Positions 24,760-32,157 of a stretch of DNA of 64,000 nucleotides are shown piece after piece. Origin of the DNA: a bacterium (lineage in GTDB: Bacteria > 4484-113 > JAFGCY01); the NCBI GenBank assembly GCA_020440605.1, contig JAGRNT010000011.1, forward strand, positions 53,471 to 117,470, read 5' to 3'. The position numbers were made by a program, and so were the translations under genes. The notes beneath the pieces are model-generated. The model searched no databases, was not told the DNA's origin, and saw nothing but the letters and a program-made list of their open reading frames with translations. Each line of letters opens with the position of its first letter. Position 1 is the first letter of the stretch.

Positions 24760-25063
24760 GAATTGTTACATTCAAGAATTGACATGAGCATCCCCCGGCG
24801 ACAAGGATGTCGCCGCCACCGGAGTGTTGGTCTCCAGACCAACATGGCCCTGTAGCTCTCAAGAGCTACACTCCGCTTCTGCATACTGACCACTGCCCAT
24901 TGACCACTCACAGGCGGCAGGGGTGCCGCCGCTACTGATCCTGCTTCTCATTCTGCTTCTGCCTACTGCCTCTTGCCTTCTGCCATTTCTTCCTCCGTGC
25001 TCTCGGCGCCCTCTGTGGTTAACCCCTCTGTGTTCTCCCTTGCCCGGATTGCTCCGGGCCTCC
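24760..25063. repeat. 304-bp gene-free repeat region
   Basis: In order: GGCGACA-agga-TGTCGCC hairpin (24797-24814), copy 2 of the 68-bp direct repeat (24816-24882), GGCGGCA-gggg-TGCCGCC (about 24911-24929), TCTCATTCTGCTTCTGCC-type 7-mers (24940-24990), a solo CTCTGTGGTTAA element (about 25000-25040) and GCCCGGATTGCTCCGGGCCTCC, an inverted unit of the GGAGG hairpin family. No gene. Confidence 0.75.
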
Positions 25064-26401
25064 TCATTCCTCCAGTTCCAGCGGCGACAGCGCAATGTCA
25101 TGCGCCAGGCAGAGCCGCTCGTCAATCTGCAGGTGGCTGCTGAAGCCCGCCACCTCTGCGCCCGCAGCTCCCTCCATGCCCGCCTGCGGTTCCCCATGCC
25201 GCCCCAGCTTCTCGATCCGCAGTGGTGCCTCCGCCCCGCCGACGGCCCGCTGCTCCTCCGCGCTCAGCGCGATCCTGTCAACGGTCTGGAACATCCCGCA
25301 GGCCCAGGGCGTGCGGTCCGTCACCAGTGGCTCGCAGAGCAGATCCTCCCGCCTGAACTGCGGCAGGGTCGTCATCGCCACGCTGCTTTCCCGGTAGAAG
25401 TGCAGCAGCATGCAGTCCGGACCCACGCCGACATCCGCCGAAATGCTCATCACTCGCCCGTAGTGCCAGAAACCTGGCAGCGCCTGATAGCAGAAGATCG
25501 CCCCCGGCTTCTGGAAGCGCAGGCTGGCAACGAGCTTCGTCATCGCCGTGCCGGCCACGCCCTCGCGCCGCCTGAGCCGCTGTGGGTAGAGCCGGCGCGC
25601 CACGTTGAACGGTCCGCTGCGCTCCGCCGCCGCATGGAAGAACACGCTGTCCCGCGGCAGGCCGCAGCGCCGCAGGCAGGCCGTCAGCAGGCGCAGGGCC
25701 TCGCGCTGCATCCCGCGGTGCGTGCGGAAGAACACCGAGCCGCGCTGGCCGTCGGCACTTTCCAGGCGTCCCAGCCCATTGAGCTGCAGCTGGCGGTTTC
25801 CAATCTGCGCGGCGGCATGGATCGCCGCCTCCGTGAACTCCCCCTCGCTGCACTGCAGCTCGATGCGCAACCGCTCATGCGCGCGCCTGTCCACGCCGTA
25901 GCTCCCCGCCAGCAGCTGCCGGTACAGCGCCGGCTGGCGGATCCGCCAGTACCAGAACGGCTCGCGCTCGTTGGCATAATCCGGCAGCACGAATTTCAGA
26001 TGCGGTGTCGGCGTGAAGCGCTGCTCGATGCGCACCAGCACCCGCCGCCATTCGGCGTAGTCCGTGCTGCGCTGCCAGCGCTCCTCCAGTTCACTATGTT
26101 CAGCCAGCCTCAGCAGGGCGCGGCGGTAGTCGTTGCGCGGCACCGTGCTGCAGTCGAAGCGCTCGCGCTCCATCCACTGCCAGGCCTCTCGCGGCATCGC
26201 GATCTTCTTCACGCGCACGGTGGTGTTGGCAGCGATGGTCGCACTGCAGACGGCCTCGATTGCCAGCTCCAGCGGCACGCAGCCCGCACCGTCCAGCACG
26301 CGGCGCACGACCTGATCCGGATGCGTCTCAGCCGCCGCCATCCGCACCAGCCAGTTCAGCGCATGCTCATTCTCGAAGGGGCCGACCCCCCAGCATTCCA
26401 T
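25064..26401 (-). CDS. DUF4259-like N-terminus fused to a large unknown region
   Basis: 445 residues. The start MECWGVGPFENEHALNWLVR matches the DUF4259 opening pattern (WG-x-G-x-F-(D/E)-N-(D/E)-x-A-x-(D/N)-W), and the first 115 residues have the usual helical content of that family. The following 330 residues are unlike anything I recognise: Arg/Trp-rich helices around 120-190 and a mixed segment with FHAAAERSGPFNVARRLYPQ and FCYQALPGFWHYGRVMSISA. DUF4259 proteins are normally about 130 residues, so this is a fusion. A GATAAT hexamer lies 7 nt before the ATG, back to back with the promoter of the divergent protease gene. Confidence 0.65.
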   Translation of the reverse strand: MECWGVGPFENEHALNWLVRMAAAETHPDQVVRRVLDGAGCVPLELAIEAVCSATIAANTTVRVKKIAMPREAWQWMERERFDCSTVPRNDYRRALLRLAEHSELEERWQRSTDYAEWRRVLVRIEQRFTPTPHLKFVLPDYANEREPFWYWRIRQPALYRQLLAGSYGVDRRAHERLRIELQCSEGEFTEAAIHAAAQIGNRQLQLNGLGRLESADGQRGSVFFRTHRGMQREALRLLTACLRRCGLPRDSVFFHAAAERSGPFNVARRLYPQRLRRREGVAGTAMTKLVASLRFQKPGAIFCYQALPGFWHYGRVMSISADVGVGPDCMLLHFYRESSVAMTTLPQFRREDLLCEPLVTDRTPWACGMFQTVDRIALSAEEQRAVGGAEAPLRIEKLGRHGEPQAGMEGAAGAEVAGFSSHLQIDERLCLAHDIALSPLELEE

Positions 26402-26434
26402 GCGCCTGATTATCCCAGCAGGCTAGAATGTCTC

Positions 26435-27130
26435 ATCGAACTTCCCGACTACCAGATCGTCCGTAGTGCCCGCCGCCGCCGGATCTCGCTTGAGGTGCGC
26501 CAGGACAGCAGCGTGGTGCTGCGCCTGCCCGCGCATGTGAGCGAGGCCGAGGGCCGGCGCTTCGTGGAGGAACGCAGCGGCTGGGTGCTGGCCAGCCAGC
26601 ATGAAATGCGCTCGCGGCTCGCGGGCCGGCTTGAGCTGCGCCCGGAACAGGGCGGGAGCATGCCCTGGCTGGGCCGCGCCTGCCGTATTGAGCTGCAGCC
26701 GGGCGTGGAGCCGCAGGTCACCGCCGAAGGCTTGATGCTGCTGCCCGCCCCCGAGTCCGCCTCGCCCGAGATGCAGCGCCACTGTGTCCGCCTCGGGCTG
26801 GACCGCCTGATCGACCGCGAGGGCATGCCCTGCATCGATCCGCGCCTGCGTGAGCACAGCGCCCGTACCGGCCTCGCCGGCAGCGCGCTGGTGCTGAAGG
26901 ACTACCGCTCGCGCTGGGGTTCCTGCAGCAACACCGGCACGATCACCCTCAACCGCCGCCTGATGCTCTGCCGCCCGGAGGTGATCGACTACGTGATCAT
27001 CCACGAGCTCTGCCACCTGCGCCATATGGACCACAGCCGCAGCTTCTGGCAACTCGTGGAGCAGCACTGCCCGGGCTGGCGGCACTGGCGCAACTGGCTC
27101 AAGCTGCACGCCTCGCTGCTCGAGTTCTGA
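26435..27130 (+). CDS. DUF45/YgjP-type zinc metalloprotease-like protein
   Basis: About 231 residues. The family opening YQIVRSARRRRISLEVRQDS is intact, and near the C-terminus stand SRWGSCSNTGTITLNRRLML and YVIIHELCHLRHMDHSRSFW, giving the HExCH zinc site and downstream ligand His. These proteins are predicted cytosolic zinc peptidases of unknown substrate. No ATG, GTG or TTG lies at a sensible place before the conserved start. A TAGAAT box (26424-26429) is followed 5 nt later by ATC (26435), so I provisionally place a non-standard AUC start there. Confidence 0.82.
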   Translation: MELPDYQIVRSARRRRISLEVRQDSSVVLRLPAHVSEAEGRRFVEERSGWVLASQHEMRSRLAGRLELRPEQGGSMPWLGRACRIELQPGVEPQVTAEGLMLLPAPESASPEMQRHCVRLGLDRLIDREGMPCIDPRLREHSARTGLAGSALVLKDYRSRWGSCSNTGTITLNRRLMLCRPEVIDYVIIHELCHLRHMDHSRSFWQLVEQHCPGWRHWRNWLKLHASLLEF

Positions 27131-27138
27131 TCTGCCTG

Positions 27139-27144
27139 TAAGAT
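27139..27144 (+). promoter_or_regulatory. TAAGAT box, leaderless start of 27151 gene
   Basis: TAAGAT, 6 nt, then GTG at 27151, only 20 bp behind the stop of the protease gene. Confidence 0.55.
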
Positions 27145-27150
27145 CTATGT

Positions 27151-28305
27151 GTGGTCCGGCTGAACCCGCTTCTGCTGCTTGCGCTGCTGCCCCTGCTGGC
27201 GGGCTGCTATCGCAGTGATCCGGAGGGCTACCTGCCAGGGCCGGGCGTGAACTGGAGCTACAGCCTCGGCAATGCCCGTGACCTGACCGCAGACTACATC
27301 GGTGACAACATCATCGTCTGCAGCTCCAGCGGTGCGCTGGACTGGGTTGACATCCGCAGTGGCAGCGTGCGTTACAGCGTCACCGACCCGCAGCTCTATG
27401 GCAACGGCCTGATGTGGTTCGCCTCGCCGGACGGCCAGGTCTACTACATGCTGCGCGACGGCTACAGCTCCCCCGTGCCCGGCATGCCCTACCAGGAGAA
27501 GCTCAGCTGCCGCGACAGCAGCGGGGAGCTGCAGTGGGAACTGCTGATGCCGGCCGGGGACAGCCTGACATCCTCCGCGATTGCCGCCGACAGGTTGTTC
27601 CTGATCCTCGAAAGTGGCAACGTGATGGCGGTCTCACGCCAGGGCGAGATGCTCTGGTTCCGCGACCTGAACGCCGAGCGCCTGACGGGCTTCGCGGCCT
27701 TCGTCTCGCGCCAGCTGGTCTACCTCAACCGCGACGGCCTGCTCTGCGTGGCCGACATGGAGGGCGCACCGATCTGGCGGAGTGAGGATTCACTGGGATA
27801 CTTCTCATCCACGCTGGAACTGGCCGACGGCTCGCTGGCAATCTATGACTACCCGCTGGCCCTGCGCTACTACGACCCCGCGGGCACGCTGCTCTGGCGC
27901 GCGGACTTCCCGGACTACCAGCCTGGCCGCGGCAGCCTGGACGGTGGCGACGACGTGACTGAGTTCAGCGTGGACCGCATGCTCGATGCCCTGCCAGGTG
28001 GCGGCTGCGCCGTGGCCCATCCCGACGGGCGGATCTCTGCCTTCGATGCCGCGGGCCGCCAGCTCTGGCGCAGCGAGGCCACGGGCCAGGCCATGCTGAT
28101 CTGCGCCGATGAGCATGGCAATGTCTATGGCTCCGTGCGCGGCGCGGAGCTGCATGCATATGACAGCCAGGGCCGCCTGGCCTGGATCGAGGATAAACTC
28201 GGGCTGATGAACAGTGCCCCGAGCGTGGATGGGCTGGGGCATGTCTACGTTGAGACCGGCAGCTTCCTGTTTTGCCTCGACCCGGCGATTCCGGAAATCA
28301 GATGA
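27151..28305 (+). CDS. PQQ-like beta-propeller lipoprotein
   Basis: 384 residues starting at a GTG. The signal (VRLNPLLLLALLPLLAGCY) ends in the lipobox LAGC, so the mature protein should be lipid-anchored. The body has repeated blade-like units with W and D/G turns: WSYSLGNARDLTADY, SGALDWVDIRSGSVRYSV, QGEMLWFRDLNAERL, PAGTLLWRADFPDYQ, AGRQLWRSEATGQAML and DSQGRLAWIEDKLGLM. These resemble PQQ/quinoprotein-type propeller repeats, as in BamB-like or sensor proteins. No cofactor residues can be confirmed. Confidence 0.85.
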   Translation: MVRLNPLLLLALLPLLAGCYRSDPEGYLPGPGVNWSYSLGNARDLTADYIGDNIIVCSSSGALDWVDIRSGSVRYSVTDPQLYGNGLMWFASPDGQVYYMLRDGYSSPVPGMPYQEKLSCRDSSGELQWELLMPAGDSLTSSAIAADRLFLILESGNVMAVSRQGEMLWFRDLNAERLTGFAAFVSRQLVYLNRDGLLCVADMEGAPIWRSEDSLGYFSSTLELADGSLAIYDYPLALRYYDPAGTLLWRADFPDYQPGRGSLDGGDDVTEFSVDRMLDALPGGGCAVAHPDGRISAFDAAGRQLWRSEATGQAMLICADEHGNVYGSVRGAELHAYDSQGRLAWIEDKLGLMNSAPSVDGLGHVYVETGSFLFCLDPAIPEIR

Positions 28306-28327
28306 AAATCAGTCTCAACTGAAATAA

Positions 28328-28343
28328 CGTGAAAAAAGTCACG
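28328..28343. promoter_or_regulatory. CRP/FNR-family-like operator upstream of ndh
   Basis: CGTGA-AAAAAG-TCACG is a perfect dyad with the half-site (GTGA) and 6-nt spacer of CRP/FNR-superfamily sites. It ends 1 nt before the TATACT box of ndh, thus over the -35/spacer, where a bound protein would be expected to repress. The specific regulator is not known. Confidence 0.5.
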
Positions 28344-28344
28344 A

Positions 28345-28350
28345 TATACT
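28345..28350 (+). promoter_or_regulatory. TATACT box, leaderless start of ndh
   Basis: TATACT, 8 nt (agcgcgtc), then ATG at 28359; no Shine-Dalgarno in between. Confidence 0.6.
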
Positions 28351-28358
28351 AGCGCGTC

Positions 28359-29645
28359 ATGCAAGGGACCAGACACAGGGTAGTGATCGTCGGGGCCGGC
28401 TTCGGCGGCCTCTATGCCGCCAAGGCGCTGCGCGGCCGCCGTGATCTCGAGGTCACGATCGTCGACCGCCGCAACTTCCACCTCTTCCAGCCGCTGCTCT
28501 ACCAGGTAGCCACCGGAGTGCTGTCACCCGCCAACATCGCGGCCCCGGTGCGCGCCGTACTCAAGCGCCAGCGCAATGTGCGCACGCTGCTGGGGGAGGT
28601 CACGGGCCTCGACCCCGAGCGCAGGCGCCTTAACCTGCGTGAGGGTGCGCTCGAGTACGACAGCCTGATCCTCGCGCCGGGCAGCCTGACCAGCTACTTT
28701 GGCAACGATGGCTGGGAGCAGCATGCTCCTGGCCTGAAGAGCGTGGAGGATGCGACCCGCATCCGCGCGCGGATCCTCTCGGCCTTCGAGCAGGCGGAGC
28801 TGGAGCAGGTCCCGGAGAAGATCCGCCGCCTGCTGACCTTCGTCGTGGCCGGCGGTGGTCCGACAGGTGTGGAGCTGGCCGGGGCGATTGCCGAAATCGC
28901 GCGCCACACGCTCACGCATGAATTCCGCACCATCACCCCCGCCGACTCCCGCATCCTGCTGGTGCAGGGCGGGGAGCGCCTGCTGCCGGGTTATCCGCCG
29001 GAGCTGTCGGCCAATGCCCAGCACTCGCTGGAGAAGCTCGGCGTGGAGATCCTGCTCAATCACAAGGCCGTGGATGTCAGCGAGCAGGGCGTGCTCGTAC
29101 GCAGCGATGCCGGGGCGGAGCAGTTCGTGGACAGTGCCAACGTGCTCTGGGCCGCCGGAGTGCGTGCCAACCCACTCGGGGCAGCGCTGCGCGAGGCCAC
29201 GGGCTGTGAGCTGGACCGCAGTGGCCGGGTGATCGTCGAGCCGGACTGCAGCATCGCCGGCCATCCGGACATCTTCGTGGTTGGCGACATGGCGCACTGT
29301 GACGACGGTGAGGGCCGGCCGCTGCCGGGCGTGGCCCAGGTGGCGATGCAGCAGGCGGCCTTCGCGGCGCGGCGCATCACTGAGCGGCTGGCGGGGCGGG
29401 GGCAGGGCATGCCGCGCTTCCGCTACAGGGACCGCGGCAGCATGGCCACGATCGGCCGGGCCAGTGCCGTGGCCGCGGCGGGCCGGATGCGGATGAAGGG
29501 TCTCGTGGGCTGGCTGGCCTGGCTGTTCATCCACCTGATGTACATCGTCGAATATGACAACCGCGTGCTCGTGCTGTTCCAGTGGTGCTGGTACTACCTC
29601 ACCTGGAACCGCAGCGCGCGCCTGATCACCAACCCGGAGGAGTAG
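28359..29645 (+). CDS. ndh: type II NADH dehydrogenase (NDH-2)
   Basis: 428 residues. Non-proton-pumping flavoprotein that passes electrons from NADH to the quinone pool at the inner membrane. FAD-binding dinucleotide motif VVIVGAGFGGLYAAKALRG at the N-terminus, then FQPLLYQVATGVLSPANIA (quinone/FAD contact typical of NDH-2), NADH-binding VVAGGGPTGVELAGAIAE at about 165, FAD motif DIFVVGDMAHC with GVAQVAMQQAAFAA. A hydrophobic/aromatic C-terminus (LAWLFIHLMYIVEYDNRVLV) suits membrane attachment. A dyad operator overlaps its promoter, suggesting control by a CRP/FNR-type regulator. Confidence 0.95.
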   Translation: MQGTRHRVVIVGAGFGGLYAAKALRGRRDLEVTIVDRRNFHLFQPLLYQVATGVLSPANIAAPVRAVLKRQRNVRTLLGEVTGLDPERRRLNLREGALEYDSLILAPGSLTSYFGNDGWEQHAPGLKSVEDATRIRARILSAFEQAELEQVPEKIRRLLTFVVAGGGPTGVELAGAIAEIARHTLTHEFRTITPADSRILLVQGGERLLPGYPPELSANAQHSLEKLGVEILLNHKAVDVSEQGVLVRSDAGAEQFVDSANVLWAAGVRANPLGAALREATGCELDRSGRVIVEPDCSIAGHPDIFVVGDMAHCDDGEGRPLPGVAQVAMQQAAFAARRITERLAGRGQGMPRFRYRDRGSMATIGRASAVAAAGRMRMKGLVGWLAWLFIHLMYIVEYDNRVLVLFQWCWYYLTWNRSARLITNPEE

Positions 29646-29790
29646 GAGGCCCGGAGCAATCCGGGCAATGGAGGCCAGACCCATGGTCTGGCAAGGAGGT
29701 CAGGCGTCCGCCTGACAAGGAGGTCAACCGTCAGGTTGACACGGAGGCCAGGAGCAATCCGGGCAATGGAGGTCAACCGTCAGGTTGACA
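29645..29790. repeat. array of six variable-stem hairpin units
   Basis: Consecutive units share GGAGG-stem-loop-stem-AA but have different stems: GCCCGGA-gcaa-TCCGGGC (29649-29666), GCCAGAC-ccatg-GTCTGGC (29674-29692), GTCAGGC-gtcc-GCCTGAC (29699-29716), GTCAACC-gtca-GGTTGAC (29723-29740), a degenerate unit with mismatches (about 29746-29766) and GTCAACC-gtca-GGTTGAC again (29772-29789). Complementarity is preserved while sequence changes. Confidence 0.9.
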
Positions 29791-29975
29791 ATGCAGTCCG
29801 GATAGTTTGTGTAGTTTCAATTGTGATCCCACAGCGGCGGCACTCCTGCCATCAACTTCGGAGCGCGAGCATTCAGCTCGCAGGAGCGCGAGCATTCAGC
29901 TCGCCTGGACAACGGTGTGTGGCTCTTCATGAGCCACAGGGCCCTGTCGGTCTGCAGACCGACATTCCGCAGCAC
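29791..29975. repeat. further intergenic repeats and hairpins
   Basis: Contains a fragment of the GATAGTTT-type heptanucleotide repeat (about 29803-29820), two direct copies of a GGAGCGCGAGCATTCAGCTC unit (stem GCGAGC/GCTCGC; about 29860-29904), TGTGGCTCT-tcat-GAGCCACA and TGTCGGTCTGCAGACCGACA. Together with 29645-29790 it fills the 350 bp between ndh and the next gene; no gene is present. Confidence 0.8.
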
Positions 29976-29995
29976 CCTACGCTACCATCAATTCC

Positions 29996-30658
29996 GTGAT
30001 TACCGCATCTTCCGGAATCCGAGCTCTTGTTTTCCTGCTCGCCGTCCTGCTGCTGTCCCTGCCAGCATCGGCCCGGGCCCATGATGCCGTTGGCAATGCA
30101 CTGGATGCTGATGAGAAGGTGAGAATCGTGGAGCGGAATTTCTTCATTGTCATCGAGGCAATGCACGATTTCCACCGGGATCATTCAGAGCGCTATCCGC
30201 AGCATCTTCATGAACTCGTGGAGGCTGGCTACCTCGAAGAACTGCCTGTCAATCCCTATACGGGCAGGCCGCTCAGACAGATCCGGCTCGGGGAGCTGCC
30301 CAACGCCGGGGAGTTGTCACTGCTGCTGGGCAACTCGCGCTTCCTGGATTCCTCCGGCAACGTGCAATCCACCCGAGCCGAGATGTTCCTGCTGGGATAT
30401 GTGGATGCGCAGTACAACAGGAGAAGCGGCATGCTGCGGATGGACTGGAATCAACGGATCGCCGGTGCTGAAAAATTGCTGGTCTTGCCAGCGGAAATCA
30501 ACAGGGCCCTGCAACTGAGCTGGGGCGGCATCACTTATCCCTGCTATGGATATGTTGGCCCGTATCAGGTTGAGTTTGATTCCCTGACTGATGTGCTTCA
30601 GCGTGACGGCTACACCCTGCCGATCCAGATGAAAGATTCTGAGTCAGCAGTGAAGTGA
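29996..30658 (+). CDS. pseudopilin-like paralogue family B, member 1
   Basis: 220 residues from a GTG that follows TACCAT (29983-29988) by 7 nt. It begins with a cleavable-looking signal (GIRALVFLLAVLLLSLPASARA). The centre has the motif YPQHLHELVEAGYLEELPVN-PYTG, which resembles the C-terminal part of type II secretion major pseudopilins (GspG: L-x-x-L-V-x-x-G-Y-(L/I)-x-x-(I/L)-P). It lacks the prepilin-peptidase cleavage site and the FTLIE helix. It ends with RDGYTLPIQMKDSE. Three relatives follow in tandem. Presumably exported; function unknown. Confidence 0.75.
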   Translation: MITASSGIRALVFLLAVLLLSLPASARAHDAVGNALDADEKVRIVERNFFIVIEAMHDFHRDHSERYPQHLHELVEAGYLEELPVNPYTGRPLRQIRLGELPNAGELSLLLGNSRFLDSSGNVQSTRAEMFLLGYVDAQYNRRSGMLRMDWNQRIAGAEKLLVLPAEINRALQLSWGGITYPCYGYVGPYQVEFDSLTDVLQRDGYTLPIQMKDSESAVK

Positions 30659-30751
30659 CTATGCCTGGGCCAGAAATCCAGTTGACCTTTGTGGTCATGC
30701 CTTCCCGCTTCCCTGTAACCTTTCCTCTGCGCAGCTAATCCTTTTCATGGG

Positions 30752-31486
30752 ATGGGCAGTTTCAGACTGACACTGAGGGAACTTGGCACAATCGCCCTGC
30801 TGCTGCTGGCAGTCGTAGCCCTGGCCGGGCTTGGCTATGGAGGAGTGCAAGCAGCTTCATTGGTGCGGGACCTGCAACATGCGAAATTCCTTGACAATCA
30901 CAGGACTGCAAATGACCGCGTGATTGATTACTCGGAAGAAATGTACATTGCCCTGGAGAGATACAGACGTGACAACGATGGAAAAATCACAAGGGATCTG
31001 AATCAGCTGGTGGAAGCGGGTTATATCAGGGAAATCCCTATCAACCCATTCACAGGTCAATCGACCAGACTCATTCGGATCGGAGAGTATCCCAATGCGG
31101 GAGAGCTTTCCATGATTGTTGGCAACGATTACATTTTCAACGAGCAAACGAAGCAAACTGAGACCAGGGAGTTATTGTCAATCTTCTGCTTCGGGGAACC
31201 GGAAGGCGGGCTTTTCAAGCATGAAGAGGACTATGACCAATGGAAGCAGAGGGCCAGGCCTGATGCTTCTGCATATCGGCACGCTTCCTATGAATATGAG
31301 TGGATGAGTGATGAACTTGCCGACACGGTACTCTGGTTTGATGGAGGAATCTGCGTGATCTGCAGCAAGATGAGTTACCCATACAGCTGGTCGGCAGATT
31401 CCCCCGAGGAAACATTCAGGAAGAACGGTTACACCCTTCCAATCCAGATGGAAACTGAGCAATCAGTTGTAGCGGAGGGTCGGTGA
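30752..31486 (+). CDS. pseudopilin-like paralogue family B, member 2
   Basis: 244 residues. An N-terminal hydrophobic helix (about residues 12-33, TIALLLLAVVALAGLGYGGV) has no obvious cleavage site, so it probably acts as an anchor. Then come NDRVIDYSEEMYIALERYRR, LNQLVEAGYIREIPINPFTG, RLIRIGEYPNAGELSMIVGN and the C-terminal NGYTLPIQMETEQ shared by the family. Overlaps the start of member 3 by 4 bases, so expression is coupled. GC content is lower than in ndh. No catalytic motif visible. Confidence 0.75.
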   Translation: MGSFRLTLRELGTIALLLLAVVALAGLGYGGVQAASLVRDLQHAKFLDNHRTANDRVIDYSEEMYIALERYRRDNDGKITRDLNQLVEAGYIREIPINPFTGQSTRLIRIGEYPNAGELSMIVGNDYIFNEQTKQTETRELLSIFCFGEPEGGLFKHEEDYDQWKQRARPDASAYRHASYEYEWMSDELADTVLWFDGGICVICSKMSYPYSWSADSPEETFRKNGYTLPIQMETEQSVVAEGR

Positions 31487-32157
31487 ACCTGTTTCGCATC
31501 ACACGCCGTGACTTGCTTGTGCTCTTCGGCATCGCCTGGGCTGTCGGCCTGTTGTACTGCTTCTACCTGCTAGGCGCTAAGGCGATGGACATGCGCCGCA
31601 AGGCGATCATCGATGCCAACCTCACCCGCAATGATATCGTGATTGACAATGCATTGGTAATAAGTAAGGCATTACACATATATGCTGAAGCTCATGGAGG
31701 GATATTCCCACGCCAGTTCCAGCCTCTCGTTGATCAAGGCTATCTAAGTCACATTCCTCTCAATCCATACACTGGGGCGCCAATGCGGATTGTCCGCCTG
31801 GGCGAGAGTCCACGCCTGGGTGAAATCACGCTTGAATTCGGGCAGCAATATATTTACAGCCACGAACTGGGCACAACTGAGACACGTGATGCGGAGCTGC
31901 TGATTGTGTATGGAGACCACGCTGAGGGATTTACGAAGTTTGAGGAATGTGCGCAGCCACTTAAGGCGAATGATTGCTGGTCCGCGGAAGTAGCGGAGGA
32001 CATGATTCTTGTAGTTGGCAAGTTAGCAATCAGTGGCTTGAAACTGAGCAGTCCATATTCCTGGTCCCGCGATTCAGATGAACAGTATCTGACTGCCAAC
32101 GGCTACACCCTGCCAATCCAGATGGAGCATGATGTCACTCCCGGTGATGACCATTGA
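31483..32157 (+). CDS. pseudopilin-like paralogue family B, member 3
   Basis: 224 residues from a GTG overlapping the stop of member 2, with GGAGGG upstream. One N-terminal helix (LLVLFGIAWAVGLLYCFYLL), then NDIVIDNALVISKALHIYAE, FQPLVDQGYLSHIPLNPYTG, RIVRLGESPRLGEITLEFGQ and the family ending NGYTLPIQMEHD. The stop overlaps the TTG start of member 4. Same architecture as members 2 and 4; two cysteines in the central region (ECAQPLKANDCW) are not conserved in all copies. Function unknown. Confidence 0.75.
   Translation: MNLFRITRRDLLVLFGIAWAVGLLYCFYLLGAKAMDMRRKAIIDANLTRNDIVIDNALVISKALHIYAEAHGGIFPRQFQPLVDQGYLSHIPLNPYTGAPMRIVRLGESPRLGEITLEFGQQYIYSHELGTTETRDAELLIVYGDHAEGFTKFEECAQPLKANDCWSAEVAEDMILVVGKLAISGLKLSSPYSWSRDSDEQYLTANGYTLPIQMEHDVTPGDDH

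Noticed and set aside
24923..26434. Plus-strand frame open upstream of the DUF45 protease, which would give a 735-residue protein
   Set aside because: The upstream part is antisense to the DUF4259 gene and has repeat-derived sequence; homology starts only at about 26450.
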